Shown here in pieces: positions 24,339 through 32,726 of a DNA stretch of 64,000 nucleotides. Origin of the DNA: JAAZPG01 sp012797375 (GTDB taxonomy: Bacteria > Acidobacteriota > Aminicenantia > Aminicenantales > UBA4085); the NCBI GenBank assembly GCA_937868205.1, contig CALMMC010000091.1, positions 1-64,000 of the forward strand, given 5' to 3'. Below the pieces are notes generated by a model. The model ran no database searches. It had not been told where the DNA came from and saw only the letters and a list, made by a program, of their open reading frames with translations. Position 1 is the stretch's first letter, and every line of letters begins with the position of its first letter. The position numbers and the translations under genes were made by a program.

Positions 24339-25522
24339 GCCGCCGCAGGATCGTCACGGCCGTCCTGAGCGGCTGGCTTTTCTTGGCCCCCCACCTCGCC
24401 CGGCCCGCTTTCGGCCAATCCGAGCCGGACGCCGCTTCCGTCCAGGCCGGCGAATACGAAAAGCGCCTGGCCGAGATCCGCGGGGACATCGAGCGGCTCC
24501 GGGCGAAGCTCGGCGACGAGGAAAAACGGGAAAGAAGCGTTCTCTCCCAGTTGGACCGAATCGCCGTCCGGAAACGCCTTCTCCGGAGCGAATGGAAGCT
24601 CCTTCAGGTCCAGCTCGCCCGGACCCGGGCCGACCGGGACGCCGTCGGGCGGAGCATCCCGGAAATGCGCAATGCCCTGGCCGCCGACCGCGACCGGCTG
24701 GCCCGGGTTCTTCTCACCATCTACAAGCACGGCCGCTTCAGCGTCGCCCGATACGCCCTGGAAGCGCGCGATCTGCGAACCTTCGTCGACCAGATCCGGG
24801 CGCTCGAAGCCGTCGCCGGAGCCCAGGACCGGGTCATCGCCGATTTCCTCTCCCGGCTGGCCGCCCTGGGCCAAGCCGACCGGGAGCTGGGGGAAAAGGA
24901 GGCCGAGATCGCCGCCTTGACGAAGCAGTCGACGGCCAAGCAGGTCGAGCTCGAGGCCGAGGAAAAGAAGAACCGGACGCTCGTCGCCCAGATTAAAACC
25001 AACCAAAAAACCTACGAACAGGCCATCGGCGAGCTCAACCAGCGCGCCCGGGAGCTCGAAAAGCTTCTCCGCGACCTGGAATCCCGTCCTCATCCAGGCG
25101 TTTTCCCCGGCCTGCCGTTCGGCGAGACCAAGGGCCGCCTCGACTGGCCGGTCGACGGACGCGTCACCCAAAATTACGGACTGCAAAAGGGCAGCTTCAA
25201 CACGAAAACCGAGAACAACGGCATCGAGATCACCCCGTCCCCAGGGGATTTGACTATCCGGGCCATCCATGCCGGAAAGGTCGTCTACGCCGATTTCTTC
25301 CCGAGCTACGGCAACCTCCTCATCCTCGAGCACGGCGGCGGCTACCACTCGCTCTACGGTCATTGCGCCGAATTCCTCGTCCGCAACGGCGACTTCGTCG
25401 GGCCCGGAACGCCCCTGGCCGTCGCCGGCGACACCGCCTCGCTCTCGGGGATTTCCCTCTATTTCGAGATCCGCTACCAGACCAAGCCCGTCAATCCCTT
25501 GCTTTGGCTTCGGCGAAGGTGA
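24335..25522 (+). CDS. envC: EnvC-like murein hydrolase activator (degenerate M23/LytM)
   Basis: 395 residues, start in an ATGA overlap. Signal peptide (1-28) precedes a long coiled coil (about 35-250, dense in Glu/Lys/Arg/Leu) and a C-terminal LytM domain (about 285-390). Zinc-ligand positions of active M23 enzymes are changed: the first His-x3-Asp site reads NNGIEIT, and the terminal HLHFEIR site reads SLYFEIR, though YGHC retains one His. The same losses occur in E. coli EnvC, which activates AmiA/AmiB amidases instead of cutting peptidoglycan itself. The nearby yibQ-like gene reproduces the envC-yibQ neighbourhood of enterobacteria. The cognate amidase is not in this window. Confidence 0.88.
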   Translation: MSRRRIVTAVLSGWLFLAPHLARPAFGQSEPDAASVQAGEYEKRLAEIRGDIERLRAKLGDEEKRERSVLSQLDRIAVRKRLLRSEWKLLQVQLARTRADRDAVGRSIPEMRNALAADRDRLARVLLTIYKHGRFSVARYALEARDLRTFVDQIRALEAVAGAQDRVIADFLSRLAALGQADRELGEKEAEIAALTKQSTAKQVELEAEEKKNRTLVAQIKTNQKTYEQAIGELNQRARELEKLLRDLESRPHPGVFPGLPFGETKGRLDWPVDGRVTQNYGLQKGSFNTKTENNGIEITPSPGDLTIRAIHAGKVVYADFFPSYGNLLILEHGGGYHSLYGHCAEFLVRNGDFVGPGTPLAVAGDTASLSGISLYFEIRYQTKPVNPLLWLRRR

Positions 25523-25554
25523 TAGGATTTCTCCTTACGGAGCCAACGACCCCG

Positions 25555-26700
25555 ATGAAGCTACCCCGCCCCCGGATCCTTGTTTCCTATGGCCTGGCGG
25601 CCGCGGCCTTCTTCCTCCTCCTCTGGGTCCGCCCGCCCTTGCAGTCCTCGAAACTTCCTCCGGCCAAGGATTTCGACATCCTGGACCGGGCCATCGAGCA
25701 TATCCGCGACGATTATGTCAATGAAACGGACCCGCTTCAGACGATGGAAGGCGCTTTCCGAGGGCTCATCGGAGCCCTCGACCCGGCCTCGGCCTATCTG
25801 AGCTCCGAATTGACGGCCCGGGCGTCTTCTCGCCGCCTCGAGCGGCTTTACGACATCGGCTTGGCCGCTTATAAGCGGCCGGGCGCGTTTCCCGTCGTCG
25901 TCGCGGTCGTTGAGGGGTCGCCCGCGGAGAAAGCCGGCATCCAGCCGGGAGACGCGGTCAGCGCGGTCGACGACCGCTCCACCCTTGTCTGGAGCCACAA
26001 CGAGTTCCGCTTCGCCTTGAAGAGCGAGAAGCCCGCGCCGGTCAAGCTCCGCTTGATCCATGAAAATGAAACCCTCGAGAAAACCGTCGACCGGTACGCC
26101 CCTTATCCCGCTCCCGTAGCCTGGACGGCCGAGCCCGGAACGGCGGGGATCGTCCGGATCCACCATCTTTTTTCCGGAGCGATGGACGCCTTCCGCACGA
26201 TCGTTCTTCCTCAAGTTGCGGGCCGCAAGAACACGCTCATTCTCGACCTGCGCGGCTGCCGCGAAGGCGAGATCGAGGAGGCGCGCGGCTTGGTCAATCT
26301 CTTCCTGAAAAGCCCCCGGGCCGGAACGTTCGAGAAAAAAGGCGGCATCAAGACCGTTTGGGCTTGCCCGGCCGAACCCGTTCTGCCCGATGTCCCTCTG
26401 GTCGTCTGGGTGGACCCGGCGACGATGGGCCCGGCCGAAATCGCGGCCGGCGTCCTCCGCGACTTCAAGCGGGCGACCGTCGTCGGGACCCCGACGGCCG
26501 GCTTAACCGCCGAACAGAAGCTCCTGCCGCTCGACGCCGGAGACGGATTGCTGCTGACGGTCGGCGCGTTCACCCTCGCCTCGGGGGAGGCCCTGTTTGA
26601 AAAAGGCCTCACGCCGGACGTGAAAATCGGTCCGGGGAAAAAAACCGGCGCGGATTATCTCGAAAAAACCAAGGGCCTGCCCGGCAGCCGGCGCCCATGA
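25555..26700 (+). CDS. S41-family (CtpA-like) protein lacking catalytic Ser and Lys
   Basis: 381 residues, ATG 25555. An N-terminal membrane anchor (about 8-27) leads into a C-terminal-processing-protease layout: helical region with DFDILDRAIEHIRDDYVNE, PDZ domain (about 105-180; VVEGSPAEKAGIQPGDAVSAVD) and S41 core. In active CtpA the nucleophile sits in SASASEI and the Lys in GxPTxGKG. Here those read ATMGPAEI (Gly292 for Ser) and GTPTAGLTA (Leu317 for Lys). The fold is kept, so this is likely a pseudoprotease or peptide-binding scaffold. Placement between envC and yibQ suggests a role in controlling cell-wall cleavage. The length is a little short for CtpA. Confidence 0.82.
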   Translation: MKLPRPRILVSYGLAAAAFFLLLWVRPPLQSSKLPPAKDFDILDRAIEHIRDDYVNETDPLQTMEGAFRGLIGALDPASAYLSSELTARASSRRLERLYDIGLAAYKRPGAFPVVVAVVEGSPAEKAGIQPGDAVSAVDDRSTLVWSHNEFRFALKSEKPAPVKLRLIHENETLEKTVDRYAPYPAPVAWTAEPGTAGIVRIHHLFSGAMDAFRTIVLPQVAGRKNTLILDLRGCREGEIEEARGLVNLFLKSPRAGTFEKKGGIKTVWACPAEPVLPDVPLVVWVDPATMGPAEIAAGVLRDFKRATVVGTPTAGLTAEQKLLPLDAGDGLLLTVGAFTLASGEALFEKGLTPDVKIGPGKKTGADYLEKTKGLPGSRRP

Positions 26701-27536
26701 AGCGGAAGCGGCGCCGGCCCTTGGCCTGGCTCATCCCGCTCGCCTTCGCTATTCTGACGGCCGTTTTCGCCTTCCTTCTGACCAGGCCGCGGCCGACAGG
26801 GACATCCCCCGCCGGCCCTCCCTCCAAATCCGGCCCGGTGGCGAAAAAGCGGATGCCGCCGGCGTCTTCCGTTCCCCTGGCCGCGATCATCATCGACGAC
26901 ATCGGTTACAGCCTGGAGGCGGTCGAAAGCATCTACGCCGTCGGCCGCCCGCTCACCGTGGCCGTCCTGCCGGATGCGGACTTGACGGAGGAATCGGCCC
27001 GCTTGGCCGCCGCCTGCGGATTGGAGGTCATGCTCCATCTGCCCCTGGAATCCAACGGGAACAAGACCGATCCGGCGGGCTCCGGCCCGGCGATCCGGGA
27101 GGGGAAGTCCCGCGGAGAGATCCGGGCCGAGATTGATCGTTGCCTCGCCCGGGTCCCGGGCGCCCGCGGCCTCAACAATCACGAGGGCTCGGCGACGACG
27201 GAAAAGGCGGAGTTGATGCGCCCGATTCTCGAGATCCTCAAGGAGCGGGGACTTTATTTCATCGACAGCCGGACGACCGCGGCCACCGTCGCCCTGCGGG
27301 AAGCCGGCCGGATAGGAGTCCGGGCCGCCGCCCGCCGGGTTTTTCTCGACGCGGAACGCGGCGATGAGGCCTTTGCCGCCGGGCTCCGGGAGCTCTTCCG
27401 CTCAGCGAAGGAAAATGGACGGGCCGTCGCGATCTGCCATCCGAAGCGCGAGTCGCTCGCCGCCCTGGCCCGTCACGTCGGCTTGGCCGAATCCTTCGGC
27501 GTCCGCCTCGTTTTCGCCTCCGCGGTCGTCGAATGA
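26697..27536 (+). CDS. yibQ: YibQ-like divergent polysaccharide deacetylase family protein
   Basis: 279 residues, start overlapping the previous stop (ATGA). A short basic N-terminus and one transmembrane helix (about 8-27) anchor a periplasmic NodB-like barrel of the divergent (YibQ) type: LAAIIDDIGYSLEAVESIY with the paired Asp, VAVLPDADLTEESA, EVMLHLPLES, GLNNHEGSATT, LYFIDSRTT and AVAICHPKRE. The Asp-Asp and His positions expected in this family are present, but enzymatic activity is unproven for YibQ. In enterobacteria yibQ follows envC; here an S41-like gene is inserted between them. Confidence 0.87.
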   Translation: MKRKRRRPLAWLIPLAFAILTAVFAFLLTRPRPTGTSPAGPPSKSGPVAKKRMPPASSVPLAAIIIDDIGYSLEAVESIYAVGRPLTVAVLPDADLTEESARLAAACGLEVMLHLPLESNGNKTDPAGSGPAIREGKSRGEIRAEIDRCLARVPGARGLNNHEGSATTEKAELMRPILEILKERGLYFIDSRTTAATVALREAGRIGVRAAARRVFLDAERGDEAFAAGLRELFRSAKENGRAVAICHPKRESLAALARHVGLAESFGVRLVFASAVVE

Positions 27537-27555
27537 GGACCCGATCCGGCCGGTA

Positions 27556-28176
27556 TCAGAAGCCGATCCCGGCCATGATCAAAAGCGCGCCGTTTTTGGC
27601 CTCGAGGGCTTCCCCCTCCACTTCATAGCAGTTCATCAGGCCGAGCGTATAACGGAGACCGACCGTGAGTCTAGTGACGCCGATGGGCAACTCCCCCCCC
27701 GCCCCGAACGCCAGGCCGAGGTCCAAAGACTTCATTCCCTTGATATCATCGGTAATCAACTCGCCTTGCCATTCAAAACGCATGGTCGCTCCAACCTTGA
27801 AGGCGAGCGCCGGTCCGCCGAAGATGAAGACCTTCGCGCTCGGCCCGGCGGCAAAAGAATATTTCGCCAGAATCGGCAGTTCCAGGTAGCTCAAGCGGAA
27901 ATTGATCTTGAGATCGTTGTCCGGCCACTTCGTCCCTTTCTGAACGAACAAGAGTTCCGGTTGAATGGACAATTCGTCGATGATATTGAAGGTCAGGAAT
28001 CCGCCCAGGGCGAAGCTCATCCAGGCATCATGTCTTCCGATATCCTCGCCGCTCCATCTGGAGAGAGAAAGACCCAGCATAATCCCCTTGCCCGTGATTT
28101 GAACCGCCTGAGCCGGGACGACGGCCAGGGTTAGAAACAAGGGTAAAACGGCCGCGGCGGCCGAGAATTTTCTCAT
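27556..28176 (-). CDS. Outer-membrane beta-barrel protein (PorT/OMP_b-brl_2 type)
   Basis: 206 residues from ATG 28176, spaced 5-8 nt from GAGGAGGAG; the in-frame GTG at 28182 is too close to that site. Signal peptide 1-24 (ending AQAVQ). The mature part has the even strand rhythm and the segment LSIQPELLFVQKGTKW...YLELPILAKYSF that typifies Bacteroidota-style OMP_b-brl_2 proteins. It ends in a hydrophobic strand with terminal Phe (LLIMAGIGF). About eight to ten strands. Ligand or function unknown. Its promoter is at 28208-28236, with repeat copy B just upstream. Confidence 0.85.
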   Translation of the reverse strand: MRKFSAAAAVLPLFLTLAVVPAQAVQITGKGIMLGLSLSRWSGEDIGRHDAWMSFALGGFLTFNIIDELSIQPELLFVQKGTKWPDNDLKINFRLSYLELPILAKYSFAAGPSAKVFIFGGPALAFKVGATMRFEWQGELITDDIKGMKSLDLGLAFGAGGELPIGVTRLTVGLRYTLGLMNCYEVEGEALEAKNGALLIMAGIGF

Positions 28177-28207
28177 GTTCACTCCTCCTCAAAACCATGA
28201 TGGAAGC

Positions 28208-28236
28208 AATCTATCAATCAGAGGGACGAGCGTCAA
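28208..28236 (-). promoter_or_regulatory. Promoter for the 27556-28176 barrel gene
   Basis: Minus strand TTGACG (28236-28231), 17 bp spacer, TAGATT (28213-28208). The repeat starts 18 bp upstream of the -35. Confidence 0.6.
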
Positions 28237-28253
28237 GGCCGTGGATCACGTTT

Positions 28254-28312
28254 TCTAAAATCCAGCCGAGGGGCGATATGTCCTTCCATTTAAAAATCTT
28301 ACCCCGGCTGGA
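28254..28312 (+). repeat. Dispersed intergenic repeat, copy B, with stem-forming ends
   Basis: About 50 of 59 positions match 20155-20213. On the minus strand TCCAGCCGGGG pairs with CCCCTCGGCTGGA (one bulge), enclosing the conserved AT-rich core and followed by TTTT. It is therefore terminator-like for the SpeE-SpeD gene upstream, or a structured element. A further GAAAAAAGGGTTTTTTC inverted repeat follows at about 28314-28330. Confidence 0.8.
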
Positions 28313-28405
28313 TTGAAAAAAGGGTTTTTTCGATTTGTCTTCGGTCAAGGATTTTATAGAACGCTGCGGCCGAACCCTTCTTTCGTTCCGAGAGCCCCCG
28401 CCGGC

Positions 28406-30166
28406 CTAGTCCCGCCGGACCTCGAACAAGACCGTGTTTTCGGCGATGTCCTTGAGGCTCTTGCCGGACGCCCCTCGCGGCAGGATCCAGCAGTGGGCTT
28501 TTTTCCCCTGGAAATAATCCATGGCGTGGGTGATGACCCGCCGCAGGGGGATTGGTTCCCGGACGACCAGGTTCAAGACGATCATCAGCCAGTTGATCGA
28601 ATAGTGGCTGATGTTGGAGCCGCCGCGGAGGAACTGAGTCACGGACGGGCCGGCCGTTTTCTTCTTGGCGTGGCCGAAGTCCGGAGCATCCGGCCTGCCG
28701 ATGGTCTTCAGGCCGGCCCCCCTGGCCGATTCCCGGGCCCAAGCGGCGACCGCCTCGCAAGACGAGATCCGGTCGAAATCACAATCGAAGATGTCCATGA
28801 CCAGCTCGAAGGCCGGGGCAAAACTCGTCTCGACGGGCAGCCGGAACGAGGGCTTGAAGACTTCAGCCGCTTCGGCCGTCCGCGGACGGCGGATCTCCCC
28901 GGCCGGCCCCCCGGAAGGCCCCAAGCGGTAGATCAGGGAGTCGCGGCGCACCTTCCGGATGTCGGCGAAAACGCCCCGCGGCAGGGACCAGCAGACCGCC
29001 GCATCGGCCCCGAAAAATCCGGTGGTGAACGCCGCGGCCTCGTCCCGCGGAAGCCGGGCGCAGGTGAAGCAGTTGGCTGAGGCCGTATTCCCGAACCGGC
29101 GGAAATTGATGGCGCTCGTCTCGATATACTGGACGAGCGTGTCGTCATCCCTCCAGGCGGGATCGGAGACCATGGGGTCCCCGAAGGGAAGCATGCCGAT
29201 CGCCTGGCAAAGCTCCCGGCTCCACTTTCCAACCCGCGGCCGGGACGGCGGCCGGCCGGAAAGAGGGAAGTCCAGGACGATTTCCTCGCCGTACTTGTCG
29301 ACCTCGAGGCGCCTCTGGAACTCGGGATACGGAACGGCCGAGATGTCGGGGGAATACCAGCTGGTCCGGATCCCCGCGGCCTTGAAATTGCGCCGGGCGT
29401 TGCGCGCGGCCGCCTTGAAAACGTTCCGGCCGCGGGACCCGGCGGTCAGGCTGAACGGCCCGCCCAGGTAGCTGACGTTCGTGAACTGGACGACCTGGAC
29501 GTCGTCGAAAATCCGCTCCATCTGCCGCCAGCTTCCCGGCGCCTCAAACGGCTGGAGAAGAAGAGCCCCGGTCTGATGGATGGTGACGCCGCCTTCGCGG
29601 AGGGCGTCGTAGACGCTCTCGTAAAAGCTGGTGTCGAAGAGGCTTTTGGCCGGGCCGACGGGGTCGGTCGAGTCGATGATGATCACGTCGCACCGGCCTT
29701 TCATCTTCCGGATCACCTCGGCCCCGTCGCCGATGATCAGGCGGAAGCGGGGATCATCCCAAACTCCGGCGGAAATCCCCGGAAGGTGCGTCCGGCACTG
29801 CTCGATGACGACCCGGTCGATCTCGGCCATCGTCACGCTTTTAACTCCGGGATGGCGGAGGACGGCCCGGGCGACGCCGCCGTCGCCGCCGCCGATGATC
29901 AAGACGTTTTCCGGAGTTTTCGAGGGGGCGAACAGCGGCCAGAGCCCGATCCATTCATGATAGATGCCCTCGTCTTCCTCGGTCAGCTGGACGATCCCGT
30001 CCAAGATCAGAACCCGCCCGAACCGCTCGGTGTCGAGGATCATCAGCTTCTGGAAGCCGGTCGGCGTTTCAGGGACGATGATCCGCTTGACCTTGAATCC
30101 GTAGGTCACGTCTGAGTAGAGATCTTCGTAAAACCAGAGGTCCTTGCCGCGCTTCACCAGGCCCAT
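28406..30166 (-). CDS. speE: Spermidine synthase fused to two SpeD-like (AdoMet decarboxylase) domains
   Basis: 586 residues from ATG 30166 (MGLVKRGKDL), with AAAGGA upstream. Residues 1-285 are a SpeE aminopropyltransferase: FGRVLILDGIVQLTEEDE, the AdoMet-binding GGGDGG (92-97) and DSTDPVGPA (165-173). Residues ~290-400 resemble a first SpeD-like domain: YIETSAINF (processing Ser region at 351), CFTC (366-369) and a terminal LPRG. Residues ~450-566 resemble a second: FELVMDIFDCDF, NISHYSIN (Ser520-His521), ILPRG. Both SpeD copies have changed residues around the pyruvoyl-forming Ser-His site. It may make polyamines from self-supplied decarboxylated substrate, or the SpeD parts may have another decarboxylase or structural role. 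The domain split is clear for SpeE and inferred for SpeD. Confidence 0.82.
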   Translation of the reverse strand: MGLVKRGKDLWFYEDLYSDVTYGFKVKRIIVPETPTGFQKLMILDTERFGRVLILDGIVQLTEEDEGIYHEWIGLWPLFAPSKTPENVLIIGGGDGGVARAVLRHPGVKSVTMAEIDRVVIEQCRTHLPGISAGVWDDPRFRLIIGDGAEVIRKMKGRCDVIIIDSTDPVGPAKSLFDTSFYESVYDALREGGVTIHQTGALLLQPFEAPGSWRQMERIFDDVQVVQFTNVSYLGGPFSLTAGSRGRNVFKAAARNARRNFKAAGIRTSWYSPDISAVPYPEFQRRLEVDKYGEEIVLDFPLSGRPPSRPRVGKWSRELCQAIGMLPFGDPMVSDPAWRDDDTLVQYIETSAINFRRFGNTASANCFTCARLPRDEAAAFTTGFFGADAAVCWSLPRGVFADIRKVRRDSLIYRLGPSGGPAGEIRRPRTAEAAEVFKPSFRLPVETSFAPAFELVMDIFDCDFDRISSCEAVAAWARESARGAGLKTIGRPDAPDFGHAKKKTAGPSVTQFLRGGSNISHYSINWLMIVLNLVVREPIPLRRVITHAMDYFQGKKAHCWILPRGASGKSLKDIAENTVLFEVRRD

Positions 30167-30185
30167 GACAGTCGTCCTTTCATCA

Positions 30186-30231
30186 AAATTTCGCGAAATT
30201 TCATTATAACGAAACCGCGCGGGGGCGCAAG
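30186..30231 (-). promoter_or_regulatory. SpeE-SpeD promoter with 16-bp perfect palindrome at the start point
   Basis: Minus strand -10 TATAAT (30208-30203) with a weak -35 (TTGCGC, 30230-30225, 16 bp spacer). The perfect palindrome AAATTTCGCGAAATTT occupies 30186-30201, just downstream of the -10 and over the expected transcription start, where a repressor would block initiation. Confidence 0.6.
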
Positions 30232-30248
30232 CCGCCCGGGGCCGTCCC

Positions 30249-30277
30249 TTGCTTTCCCCCGCCGGACGGGTTATCAT
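30249..30277 (+). promoter_or_regulatory. Promoter for the 30303 lipoprotein gene
   Basis: TTGCTT (30249-30254), 17 bp spacer, TATCAT (30272-30277), then CAGGAGGAACACG before ATG 30303. Divergent from the SpeE-SpeD promoter, with about 40 bp between their -10 and -35 elements. Confidence 0.5.
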
Positions 30278-30302
30278 CAAGAGGCCCGACAGGAGGAACA
30301 CG

Positions 30303-30884
30303 ATGAGACGCATCTTCCCTGCTTCCGGTGTCGCTTTGGCGGCCGTCGCGGCCCTGATCTGGCTGGGACAGACGGGGTGCAAATCCTACAACGAACAGCA
30401 GGTTCATTCATCCCTGGAGGTCGTCGACTTGAGCACCAGCTGGACGATGAAGGAATACCGGCAGTGGCCGAATCCAAAGCTGACGCTGGTCCCGACGGTG
30501 ACCTTCAAGCTCAAGAACAACTCGTCCGAAACCCTCCGCTACATCAACGTCAACGCCATCTTCAAAGAGGTGGACTCGGTCGAGAACCTGGGCGACAGCT
30601 TTCATACGGCGGTCCGGGGCGAAGGCCTCGCCCCCGGCGCGACCAGCCCGCCGATCACCCTGAAATCCAATTTCGGCGTGGCCGGTAAAACCCTCGACTC
30701 TTTCAAGGCCAATCCCCATTGGAAGTCGTATTACGTCAAGCTTTTCGTCCAAATGGGCGGTCCGCGCCATATTTCGATGGGCGAATATCCGGTGTCCCGG
30801 CAGATCGATTTCCAAGAAGACCAGGCCGTCCACCAGAAGGACGAATCGTCGGCCGTCCTGCAGGAAGAGCCGGCGAAGGATTAG
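30303..30884 (+). CDS. Putative lipoprotein with Ig-like/FxLYD-type fold
   Basis: 193 residues, ATG 30303 behind AGGAGGA. A basic N-terminus and hydrophobic stretch end in GQTGC, an imperfect lipobox with Cys24. The mature domain begins with VVDLSTSWTMKEY and contains TVTFKLKNNSSETLRYINVNAIFKEVD, typical of small beta-sandwich domains that recur in bacterial lipoproteins, followed by a basic region and an acidic Glu/Gln-rich tail. Function unknown. It precedes an integral membrane protein gene by 67 bp. Confidence 0.72.
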   Translation: MRRIFPASGVALAAVAALIWLGQTGCKSYNEQQVHSSLEVVDLSTSWTMKEYRQWPNPKLTLVPTVTFKLKNNSSETLRYINVNAIFKEVDSVENLGDSFHTAVRGEGLAPGATSPPITLKSNFGVAGKTLDSFKANPHWKSYYVKLFVQMGGPRHISMGEYPVSRQIDFQEDQAVHQKDESSAVLQEEPAKD

Positions 30885-30951
30885 CCTCCCGGAGGAGACA
30901 AGCCGGCCGGATTCTTTCTCTCCGCCGCCGTCCGGCAGCGGGGGAGTCCTC

Positions 30952-31740
30952 ATGAACACCGAGAAGGCGGAAGGCGGAGGAGTTCCGCCGCGGCTTCCCG
31001 CCGCCGGGGGCGGTGTCGGCTGGCCGGCCGGCCGCTTGGGAAAAGCGGTCGGCGTCTTCATCTTTTTCACTCTCGTCGCTTCGGCGGTCTATGCCTTGAT
31101 CGGGGCGGTCCGCGCTCCGGGGGCGGCCGCCGTCTCCACGGCCGCTTCTGGGAAGGTCCGCAGCGACTATGTTCTCATGCTCCTCGAGTCCTGTCTCGGT
31201 CTTCTTATCCTGTTTCTTCCCTCGATGCTCGAGAAGCGCTTCCGGATCATCCTTCCCAGCCGGATGTACCTCCTCTTCGTTGTCTTCCTCTACGCCGCCA
31301 TCTTCCTGGGGGAAGTCCGCGACTTTTACTACCGGATCCCGCACTGGGACGTCATCCTCCACGCGTTCAGCGGGATCATGCTCGGAGCGCTCGGGTTTTC
31401 AATCGTCAGCCTTCTCAATAAAAGCGAAAAAGTAGCCGTGACGCTGAGCCCCCAGTTCGTCGCCCTGTTCGCTTTCTCGTTCGCGCTTTCGCTGGGCGTT
31501 ATCTGGGAGATCTATGAATTCGCGGCCGACGGCGTCCTCGGGCTCAATATGCAGAAGTTCGCCCTGGAGGATAAAACCTCGCTCGTCGGGCGGGCGGCCC
31601 TTGTCGACACGATGAAGGATCTCATCGTCGACGCCCTGGCCGCCTTGGCCGTGTCGGTCTTCGGCTTCCTTTCGATGAAGGCCGAAAAAAGCTGGATCGC
31701 CCGGGTGGCCCTCAAGCGGAAACCGGAAGCCGTCAGTTGA
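30952..31740 (+). CDS. Multi-spanning membrane protein of DUF2238/YjdJ-like type
   Basis: 262 residues, ATG 30952. The first ~30 residues are Gly/Pro-rich, then about six transmembrane helices. The conserved block YRIPHWDVILHAFSGIMLGALGF followed by LSLGVIWEIYEFAADGVLG is the pattern of uncharacterised DUF2238-like proteins, where His, Asp and Glu lie within the membrane and could bind metal or lipid. The C-terminus is basic and cytoplasmic. It overlaps the tail of the convergent surA-like gene by 8 bp. Function unknown. Confidence 0.75.
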   Translation: MNTEKAEGGGVPPRLPAAGGGVGWPAGRLGKAVGVFIFFTLVASAVYALIGAVRAPGAAAVSTAASGKVRSDYVLMLLESCLGLLILFLPSMLEKRFRIILPSRMYLLFVVFLYAAIFLGEVRDFYYRIPHWDVILHAFSGIMLGALGFSIVSLLNKSEKVAVTLSPQFVALFAFSFALSLGVIWEIYEFAADGVLGLNMQKFALEDKTSLVGRAALVDTMKDLIVDALAALAVSVFGFLSMKAEKSWIARVALKRKPEAVS

Positions 31741-32713
31741 GGTCGGCGAACGGATCGGGCTTGAGAATCTTGATGTAGTTTTTCGATTTGATCTCGGCCA
31801 GAAACTTATCCACCTCGGCGTTTTGCTTCTGCGTGCCGATTTTTTCGGTGATCGCCCCCCGGGATTCGTCAAAAGTCCGGAGCCGGCTGTCCTTCTTTTC
31901 CTCAACCAGGATCAAATACCAGCCGTTCTTGGACTGAACCCAGGGCGTCATCCCGCCTTTGTTCAACGGCTTGACGGCCGCCAGCAGCGTCCGGTCGAGC
32001 TCGCCTTCCTTGAACGTCCCCAGGCTTCCCTTGGCCGCTTTGAGCGGCTCGTCGGAATCGGCCTCGGCCACCTCCGCGAACGGCGCGCCTCCCTTGATCT
32101 TCGCTTCGATCTCGGCCTTGCGAGCTTCCAGGGCGGCGGCCTCCCGGCCCTCGATCGCCAAGTAGACCGCCCGGAGCTCATATTCCTCGGGAACAACGAA
32201 TTCGTCCTGGTGCTTTTTATAATAATCGACAATCTCGGCGTCGTCGATCACCACTTTCTGCCCGATTTGATTGCGGAGGACGGCTTCCCGCAGGATCTGC
32301 TTTTCCATCGTGGCGATCCACTCGTCGTAGTTGTATCCCTGTTGGGCCAGGGCCCGCTTCAACATCTCATCGTTTTCGATATCATTGGCCCGCTTGATAT
32401 TCTCGACGACCATTTTCAACTGGTCCGTGACGTTGATGTTCATCTTGCGGGCCATCTGGATGAGCAACAGGTCCGTGATCATTTCGTCGAGGATGTGGGC
32501 CTTGGTGTATTCGATCGCCCGCTCCAGTTCCTCCCCCCTGTACTGGGCCCGGGCGGCCATGAGACGCTCCTCGTATTCCGTCTTGAAATCGGAGAGGGTG
32601 ATGATGTCGTCGTTGACGACGGCGATGATTTCCTCGATGACCTGCCGGGCCGGGACGGCGACCGCCGCGACAAGAAGGAGAGAGACGGCCAGGATGATTT
32701 TCTTCTTCGACAT
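31733..32713 (-). CDS. surA: SurA-like periplasmic chaperone / peptidyl-prolyl isomerase
   Basis: 326 residues, ATG 32713 after GGAAGG. Signal peptide 1-22, then the SurA N-terminal chaperone domain (VIEEIIAVVNDDIITLSDF, LDEMITDLLLIQMARKM) and one parvulin-type domain (about 175-280; LRAVYLAI, FAEVAEADSDEP...KGSLGTF). The C-terminal helix returns to the chaperone core. It should escort outer-membrane proteins through the periplasm. It is last of a mfd-ppiC-surA cluster on the minus strand, 13 bp after the PpiC-like gene. Confidence 0.9.
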   Translation of the reverse strand: MSKKKIILAVSLLLVAAVAVPARQVIEEIIAVVNDDIITLSDFKTEYEERLMAARAQYRGEELERAIEYTKAHILDEMITDLLLIQMARKMNINVTDQLKMVVENIKRANDIENDEMLKRALAQQGYNYDEWIATMEKQILREAVLRNQIGQKVVIDDAEIVDYYKKHQDEFVVPEEYELRAVYLAIEGREAAALEARKAEIEAKIKGGAPFAEVAEADSDEPLKAAKGSLGTFKEGELDRTLLAAVKPLNKGGMTPWVQSKNGWYLILVEEKKDSRLRTFDESRGAITEKIGTQKQNAEVDKFLAEIKSKNYIKILKPDPFADLN

Positions 32714-32726
32714 GGCACCTTCCTTA

